This document shows positions 57,001 through 64,000 of a DNA stretch of 64,000 nucleotides, one piece after another. The DNA lies in contig JAWNGF010000001.1 of assembly GCA_037039685.1 (NCBI GenBank), positions 5,332,001 through 5,396,000 on the forward strand, written 5' to 3'. The notes beneath the pieces were generated by a model, which saw nothing but the letters and a program-made list of their open reading frames with translations, did not search any database and was not told the DNA's origin. Source of the DNA: Ceratobasidium sp. AG-K. Its lineage: Eukaryota; Basidiomycota; Agaricomycetes; Cantharellales; Ceratobasidiaceae. A program made the position numbers and the translations under genes. Position 1 is the first letter of the stretch. Each line of letters opens with the position of its first letter.

Positions 57001-59251
57001 TCCAAGTGTTAGCCCAAGCACCGCTGGAATTGAACATACATCATATCAATTTCAGCTCGCTTTTTTGCGTAGTCGGTTCGCTTCAACCCAAGCTTTGCTC
57101 TGGTTTCCGCCTGGCTTTGCAAATCGGCCAATTTTTGTTGCAACCGTTCGCGCTCATCTGTCTTTGTCGCCAGAGAACGGGTACGCTCCGCAATCTGGGA
57201 ATCGAACGATGACTCATTTGCCGCTGTGGTTGCAGTATTCAGCCTGTTGCGTGCCTCGACAACGGCACTGGAGGCCAATTTAAGCTCGGTCTCCAAGAGC
57301 TTAAGTGCATCGAGTGATGCTTCCGCAGCAGAAATCTGGTCGCGGTTGCGTTGCTACAGGGAATTGGAGTTGCCATAATGTTCAAGGCTAGCGGGGAAAC
57401 TATTACCATCTGAGCTCTCAGGGAGTCTTTTTCGTGCTTAAGCGCATTCTCCTGAGTCTGTAGCCTAGTTTTTGCATTTTGATACTCGTTGCTCCTTGCT
57501 TCGTATTCGCTCTACAATTGTGTCATATCAGTACGACTTGGATAATCCGCCGCGACCACACATACTTGCAAATGCTCCAACTCGAGCACTTGCGCCCTTG
57601 CGGTCTCTGTCAACCGAGCCATAAACTCTGCGACTGAATCTTTGTCCAGGGATCCATTCGCGTTTATGTTTGGACGAATTCCATGTTTGGTGCCAATGTT
57701 ATTGATCTCCGCGTCCCTTTGAACTAGATTTTGTTCGTGAGCCTAGGTTATGGGCCAACGAATCCCATTTTACAGGTTAGAATTCAACAGGGATTGAGCC
57801 ATGCAAACACAAAGAAGCTAGGTCAATCTCAAACCAATTGGGTGCAGGCGTCGAACCCACCTTTGCTTGACCACGCATCTCACCATGTGTATTAACGGCA
57901 TCTTGGTGATTCCGACGGGCTTCGGTCAGTTTCTCCTCTTCGTCAAATAATTCGGCGGATTTCGCTCCACGTCTCGCTCGCTGCGATGCACAATGTGCGT
58001 CGTAATTGTTCATTTTAGACTCTAGGGCATCAGTAGAATCTGCCATTACATAGTTTAGAGCGCATCGACACGGAAAGAGGGAAACTTGCCATCAACCACA
58101 GTAATAGTTTGCCTCAGCCTTTCCATCTCCCGAATAGTTCGCGTCTTGCGTTCTTCAAGGTTTTCTACCCGCATAAAGATTTGCTGAAATCGCGTGGCCG
58201 AGTCATAGAACTTGGTGTTGGCAGCAACTTGAGTAGCCAACCCAGCTTCGGTCTCTTCCGCTTCTTGTGATTTCTCAGCAACCTCATTCGTAAGGTTGTC
58301 GATCTTTGCTTTGAGCTGCCCGAATTGTTAGGTTACGAATCTCCAACTAACTCTATTCCTATCAAAGCTTACCCTGTCGGCGTGCGCTTTCTCTAGTCCA
58401 AGGCTCTGTAGCCGCTCTTTGTCAGCTTTGAGTTCTGCAACTCTCTCCTTTCTCAATGCTTTGATGTTATCGAGAGCTTTGGTATATCGTGTCGCTTCGA
58501 AAATATCGTCAAACTTCTTTTTGAGAACTGAAGCCTCGGCGAGCGGCCAATAGCTGTCTTCTTGGTGGCAAAAGATGACATTCTCGAGCACAGACTTGCT
58601 AACTCCGAGGAGGTGAGGGATCTCTGTGTCTAGTTCGGCGCATTTGGTGGAGATCACGCCACGCTGAAGATCGACAATGAGCTATGGTTTATCATCCGGG
58701 TGCTGTACTGTCCACCTTATTGGTTTCATTCCCTCCATCCGAGGTCGCCAATATGCCTTCGAGCGTTTTCATGGTCATTTTTGTCTTGGTCACCGTAACA
58801 GACAGGTTTCGGACGGCCAACATGCGCGTCTTATTGGCAGCGAAAAACCGCAGCTTGACCTGGGCTTTGACTTCTTTTTCATTCGCCATCTATAAATATA
58901 TTATAAATGCTAATAAATCGCAAACGCTGCATTAACGTACCTTTGGATCGTGAACAAACGCGCCACCACGAGTATTTGGTGGCTGTTCACCCGTAGTGGC
59001 ATACTTTAGACATTCGATAATGGTCTGTAGAGAGTTTTAGTTTACTGGTACCCACGCTGCAGAGTTGCACTTACAGTTTTGCCGCTCCCATTGTGGCCCA
59101 CGATAACTGTTACGGGCGAGTAAAATTCAATCACAGACACGCTTTTGTCATCGAAAGACCGGATGCCCCGTATCGCGAGCTTGTTTAGCGAAGCCCTGTT
59201 TCATGCCGAATGGTTATTCGGTTTGCACCTATTCCAGAAGTAAACTTACAT
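54048..59251 (-). CDS. RAD50: RAD50 double-strand break repair ATPase
   Basis: Rad50 is the SMC-like ATPase of the MRN/MRX complex that holds and processes DNA ends and signals through Tel1. The start codon is split by an intron: AT at 59251-59250, then G at 59195 followed by '[20 protein letters not shown]'. Walker A is '[20 protein letters not shown]' near 59.1 kb; then '[17 protein letters not shown]', '[15 protein letters not shown]', '[20 protein letters not shown]' and '[17 protein letters not shown]', all typical Rad50 N-terminal sequence. Two long coiled-coil arms run over 58.3-54.9 kb around the zinc hook '[20 protein letters not shown]' (C-x2-C) at about 56.4 kb. The C-terminal half has the signature '[20 protein letters not shown]', Walker B '[13 protein letters not shown]' and '[10 protein letters not shown]', stop at 54048. 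About 1300 residues with roughly 20 introns. Complete. Confidence 0.95.
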
Positions 59252-59915
59252 GAGAGCGACGCGTTTGTAGCCACCACGCGAAGATGATCTCACGTGAGTG
59301 ACTGAGTCACGTGTAATTACCGCACTTGCCCCCTTTTCCCCTTTCCGTACACACAGCCTTGATGAACGTGCCATTCGGCCCGGAGCCGATAAATCACTGC
59401 ACCACCATGAACCACATTCTAATCGGTCCCCGTCACGGTCACCATAACAGCCTCATATTGACATAAATGCAGTGACTCCCAGCTATACCCAAACCACAGG
59501 TAGAACCATAGAAAGAATGTCCAACGTATATAATATCTTTGCCACCGTCGAATCAAGGAACTCTGACGTTATACGAACCCTCTCACACTGCACAACCGAT
59601 CCAATCTCAACTCTGTACCAAGTTCTTTTGTCTTAGGCAGTGACTCGTTTATTCAACCTCGTGTAGCCTCGATTTCTCTCCATTCTTCCAACTGGTTTGG
59701 AACTCAGGGGATCATGCCATCAACTCTGCATTGTTAACAGGCGCCCGGAAGTCCGGCGATCAGCGCACGGCTCCGCCATGTGGCCGAGTGGCTACTCCCA
59801 CAGTACATATAACGCAGGGTGTCATCTCCCCACCTCTACCTATCTAATCATCAGTGTCCCGCCCAAACGCACTACCACACGTCTCTCAATAACTTCTCGA
59901 CCATAACGCACACAT
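59252..59915. promoter_or_regulatory. divergent promoter of RAD50 and the MOV10-like gene
   Basis: A 664-bp gap between divergent genes. CACGTGAGTGACTGAGTCACGTG at 59290-59312 is an imperfect palindrome with CACGTG cores at 59290-59295 and 59307-59312, 40-60 bp upstream of the RAD50 start. TATATAA occurs at 59527-59533. The final 250 bp are pyrimidine-rich, as usual before fungal start codons. No coding frame was recognised. Confidence 0.5.
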
Positions 59916-62900
59916 ATGGTCGTGTGCAACGAGCTACTCACCAACGGCGTTTGTCGGACTGAGCTCTGTACCGCGTCTCATGTTCTCGACTTCTTTTGTC
60001 CATCTTGCAACATCATATGCTCGGCGGAAGTTACATTCAAAGCGCATCTTGCTGGCCGCAAGCATCGTGCTGCCCTCAGGACACCTACCGCAACCAATTG
60101 TTTGGTTTGCCCTTGTATCCTTACAAATTCCAGTCCGTTTACCCTGCAACAACACTCTCAAGGACACGCCCACCAACGTCGCCTTACCGCATTGGCTGGC
60201 ACTGTCCCTGATCCATGGTATACCGTAACAGAGAGCGCGCCCCCTTCCAACACAATACGATGCGACGCCTGCAATCAGAACATTCCGAGCCACGTTTGGA
60301 GTAGCCACCTCGCCAAAGACTCGCATATTCGCCGTTCCAAGGTCGCTAGTTTCCAGTCCGTATTGCGCGAAACTGAAAGGGACCGCCATGGCGTCGAGGT
60401 TTCACATGGCGTTAGTTCGGAGAACAGCGATGTCGCTGCTGGGATAGACTTTGGAACTGTCGATCCAAACGATCTACGAGAGATCAAGAAAGCCATTACG
60501 CTTCGCTTGAATACCCCGGCCACTATCGCTCTAACCTCTGTTAGGCTTGCTTCCGCGGCCGGTCAGTCGGCCCGAGCTGTTCCACAGTGAGTATCCTTTC
60601 CTTCACACCCTTAAGTCCGCTTAAGCTGATTTATAGGTTTCATGTTCCCGAGGCGGCTCGTACCATCTTGCTGCCCAAACGACTTTTTTCTCTGTCCGTT
60701 TACTTCCGCCCAGTAGGGCACCGTGGTTATTTCTCCGACCGCCTCGAGCTGACCTTCCACGACACATCACTCAACAAATCCTTCACTATTACCCGACCTC
60801 TGCGGGCTACCGTTGGCAACTCACTCGATCTCGAACAGCTTCGCCCATCGGCTCCATATGTACGGCCACCACCCCGCCCAAGGCGTGACCGCGAGGAGAA
60901 TCTGGTCGAAGGGATCAAACCACCTGGTCACCAAATTGAATGGGTTGTAAGCCTACCTCGGGCTATTATGCCCTCTCCGCTCCGAGGGGTTCTGGAAAGC
61001 CGTACTGGAGTGGATGCCAAGCTCACTAGAATAAGGCAGCTGCCTGGGATGCAGAATGGTTTAACAGGAGCGGGCGCTGCTGGTTATGGGCGATTCTGGG
61101 AAACCTTGTTGCACATTGAAGAATACCAAGCCGAGTAGGTCGAATCAATAGTGTTTTCTTCGTGGTTATTGTATTAACGTACCTCAGAGTCGATCTGGAA
61201 CGCTACGATGAAGAGAACGTTGAGTTATCGAGGTATAACTCGTACTTCTTGTCAGTAAAGCACTCCTCTTGGTGCTTGGGCGTAAGCTAATTATCCTCCT
61301 ATAATTGCAGTTTGAAAGTGCCAGGTTTGGCAGAGAAACGGTAAGCCCTATGGTTTTAGAACCCGCTTTGAGTTGCTTAGACTTTTATCCAAAGACCTTC
61401 AGTTCTTGTGGGAGATGGAATCAAAGTCCGTCCGCACAACCCATCAGCAACCAACAATAAGACGTGGTTTGTTGGCTACGTGCACGTAGTACGCAAGGAT
61501 GAAGTCGGGCTCCGCTTCGCCCATCGATTCCTACCTCTGGGTGGGACCCGCTTCGATATTCGTTTCTGCTTGAACAGAATCCCGGTCCTCCGCATGCATC
61601 AGGCCCTCGCCACAGCCTTTGTAGAACCTAGAGTGCTATTCCCAGCACCTGAGCACGAAAAGCGCCCAAGGTTGACTGGAAGCGTCAGGACGGTCAACCC
61701 GCTCGTTAGTCAGAACCCGCCTCAACTTTTGGCCGTCAAATCTATCATGAGTCTTGCCCCTGGGAGCCCACCGTTTGTCATATTCGGACCGTGAGTTGGC
61801 TGTTTGTAACCGCTGTTCAGCCTGGCTAACGCAAATTGCACTCATCCCTCAGCCCAGGAACGGGCAAGACTGTGACCGCAGTTGAAGCCATGCTTCAACT
61901 GCTTCTTTCTAGTCGCACTACCACGATCCTGGCCACCGCGCCGAGTAACTCTGCCGCAGATCTACTCGCATACAAGCTCATCGAAAGCAAACAGCTCCAA
62001 CCTGGCGAACTCCTTCGGCTCAATGCACTTTCACGAAACTCAGAAGACATTCTACACAGCTCAGTACTAGCTAGTTCCTATCATCGCGACGGTAGCTTTA
62101 GGTTCCCTGGTGTCGACAGGCTGTCCGACAGCGATCTAGAATACAACCGATATCGCAGGCATGGTCAGAACGTGCTCAAGCCTCTGAAAGACTATAGGGT
62201 TATAGTAGCGACGTGCGTCACAGCGTCTGTTCCTTACCAGCTGGGACTTCCTCGAGGCTATTTCGGTTGGATTTTCATAGACGAGGCTGGGCAGGCTTGT
62301 GAACCAGAAGCGATGATCGCTGTCAAGACATTGGCCGGTCCTGACACGAATCTTGTTCTGAGCGGCGACGTGAGTGACCCCCGAGAAAACTTGTCTCAGC
62401 GACTGATTGACCCCCAATAGCCTCGACAACTTGGACCCGTGATACGGTCCCCGATCGCTCTTTCGATGGGGCTAGGCTTGAGCTTGCTCGAGCGCTTAAT
62501 GAACATGGATATGTATCACCCTACGAGAATGAGGGGAAGAGCGTAAGCGCCTCATTCACTGCTTCCTTATGGTGCTTATCCCCTTTAAACAGTGTCGTGA
62601 AGTTGTCCAAAAATTGGCGCAACCACTCTGCAATCCTCAGGTATCCGAACGAGCGATTCTATGCCAACGAACTCGAGGCTTGTGCGGCATCAAGCGTCAC
62701 TGATAGCTTGCTCAACTGGACTGAACTTGGGCGCTCCGGCTTCCCGATTATATTCGAGAATATTGCAGGTACGCAGGGCAGCCCTAAATCAAATGCAACC
62801 TCACCTAATTCCTTTCGTTCAGGCCAAGATATGCGTGAGGCGTCGTCTCCCTCGTGGTACAATCCCATGGAAGTGTCCCGTGTCAAGGACTACGTACGAA

Positions 62901-63574
62901 TGTTACGCGACCTACGTCGGCCTCATATTAGCACGACAGAGATTGGTGTCATCACTCCCTACAACCAACAAGTTCGCCATATTCGTACGACTTTGAAGGC
63001 TGCAGGCGGGGAGGGAATTAAAGTCGGAAGTGTAGAAGAATTCCAAGGACAGGTAAGTCTGTCGAATTTAGCGACAACCAGCATGCTTATCAAGAGAATA
63101 GGAACGCAAAGTTATTATTGTATCGACTGTTCGAAGCAGCGCAGAAGAAATCGAATTTGACTTGCGCCATACACTTGGATTTGTGGCCAACGACCGACGG
63201 TTCAATGGTATGTGCCAAACATATATATGAGCCGGGATTCGCATTGACACATGCCAACAGTTACGGTGACACGCGCACAAGCATTACTTATTATAGTCGG
63301 TGACGCATCTGTTCTTGGACTCGACCCGCTTTGGCGCTCTTTCCTTTCGTACATCCACCGGGAGGGAGGCTGGAAAGGCATCCCGATACCTTGGGATGCC
63401 GACAACGTATATAGTGACGTTCAGAGGCGCCAGAACGCGATGAATGACCTGGCAGGCCTTATTGAGCGTACCCGCACGATGAACTTGAGCCTTGGAGGGG
63501 GCGGAGGGGGCGACGCGGATGACTTAGATGTTGAAGAGGGCAATGTAGACCGTCCATGGCGCGAAGACGAGTAG
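59916..63574 (+). CDS. MOV10/SDE3-like RNA helicase with N-terminal zinc fingers
   Basis: Superfamily 1 helicases of this group (MOV10, SDE3) act in RNA silencing and mRNA decay in the cytoplasm. The N-terminus has a CCCH finger CNELLTNGVCRTELCTASH (C-x8-C-x4-C-x3-H) and then three C2H2-like fingers: CPSC...HLAGRKH, CLVC...HSQGHAH and CDAC...HLAKDSH. A beta-rich stretch (FHVPEAARTILLPKRLFSLS, YFSDRLELTFHD) precedes the helicase core. Core motifs: I 'VIFGPPGTGKTVTAVEAML' (61.85 kb), Ib 'ATAPSNSAADLLAYKL', II 'WIFIDEAGQACEPEAM', III GDPRQLGP across an intron, IV 'LSKNWRNHSAIL', V 'GSVEEFQGQE', VI 'RFNVTVTRAQALLIIVG'. The C-terminus ends with a Gly run and an acidic tail (GGGGGGDADDLDVEEGNVDR). 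All motifs are intact. Nine or so GT-AG introns. Confidence 0.9.
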
Positions 63575-64000
63575 ATCTTTTTTGGCTCGCTCGTAAGAAT
63601 TCTCAGAAGATGTGCAGGGATTGGTCGCGGCCTTGGTTGTCGTCTGGTACCCAATCACTACCACGAGTAATTCCTTCACATCTAGCAACACCCTGTCCAG
63701 TCGTGTGCATATAGTCTTCCATCTACACACCCTACCACTCAATTAAACTTCCTGACTTAAACTGCTACCAGCAATAAGCCCCAGAAAGCTACTAAGATCC
63801 TCGCCACGGCGCCGCGCGGAGTTCATGCGGACTTGGTACTACTTCGAACACTCGAAACCGAGGCATTTAGACCATTCTGATGCTACCAATGTCCCGATCT
63901 TCAAGTACCATAGCCGCGCAAACCAAACTCCTCGATGCTCTAAAGGTCTGAGTTATTTAATGTGCGCACGTATTGCCATCAGTGTCGAATCCTTTCGGAG
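63575..64000. other. 3' flank of the helicase gene
   Basis: About 425 bp after the helicase stop. A minus-strand frame of 72 codons (63524-63742) overlaps the gene end and shows no family signal. Nothing else recognised before the window ends. Confidence 0.35.

Overview
The window is nuclear DNA of a filamentous basidiomycete. Almost every gene is cut by many introns of about 45-60 bp with short donor (GTRNGT-like) and acceptor (YAG) sites, genes are closely packed on both strands, and the readable proteins are fungal housekeeping proteins with basidiomycete-style hypothetical and secreted proteins between them. The secreted cysteine-containing protein at 14.5-15.2 kb and the hypothetical gene styles resemble Rhizoctonia/Ceratobasidium (Cantharellales); that taxonomic call is an inference from style, not a search result.

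Layout, left to right: a partial SNF5/Sfh1-type chromatin remodelling subunit (-); RAD4/XPC nucleotide excision repair protein (+); TRM61 tRNA m1A58 methyltransferase (-); an unrecognised multi-exon gene (+); a conserved hypothetical with a 'FFLVTSYEQW' block (-); a gene-poor stretch with a coding fragment near 11.7 kb; a Ser-rich hypothetical (-); a small secreted protein (+); VPS45 (+); an ARL8-type small GTPase (-); a MYND zinc-finger protein (+); a von Willebrand A-domain protein with repeat-filled introns (-); an F-box-like protein with an apparent frameshift (+); the 16-kb midasin gene MDN1 (-); a BTB/POZ protein (+); PET127 (-); two possibly related lineage-specific hypotheticals (-) flanking a 2-kb gene-poor gap; RPN13 (+); RAD50 (-); and a MOV10/SDE3-like RNA helicase with N-terminal zinc fingers (+).

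The genes do not form a pathway cluster. They cover DNA repair (RAD4, RAD50), ribosome assembly and RNA (MDN1, TRM61, PET127, MOV10-like), proteasome (RPN13) and endomembrane traffic (VPS45, ARL8). Several neighbours are divergent with very short shared promoters (44 bp between the VWA and F-box start codons, 80 bp between ARL8 and the MYND gene).

I found no new enzymatic or defence system. The most unusual signals concern gene architecture: two GC-AG introns and a 9-nt microexon inside ARL8, a 12-nt microexon in RPN13, a RAD50 start codon split by an intron after its second base, a candidate GC-AG intron that repairs the reading frame of the MDN1 N-terminus, and three consecutive oversized introns in the VWA gene each carrying its own short tandem repeat. 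Exon boundaries were read by eye; gene ends are better supported than every internal junction.
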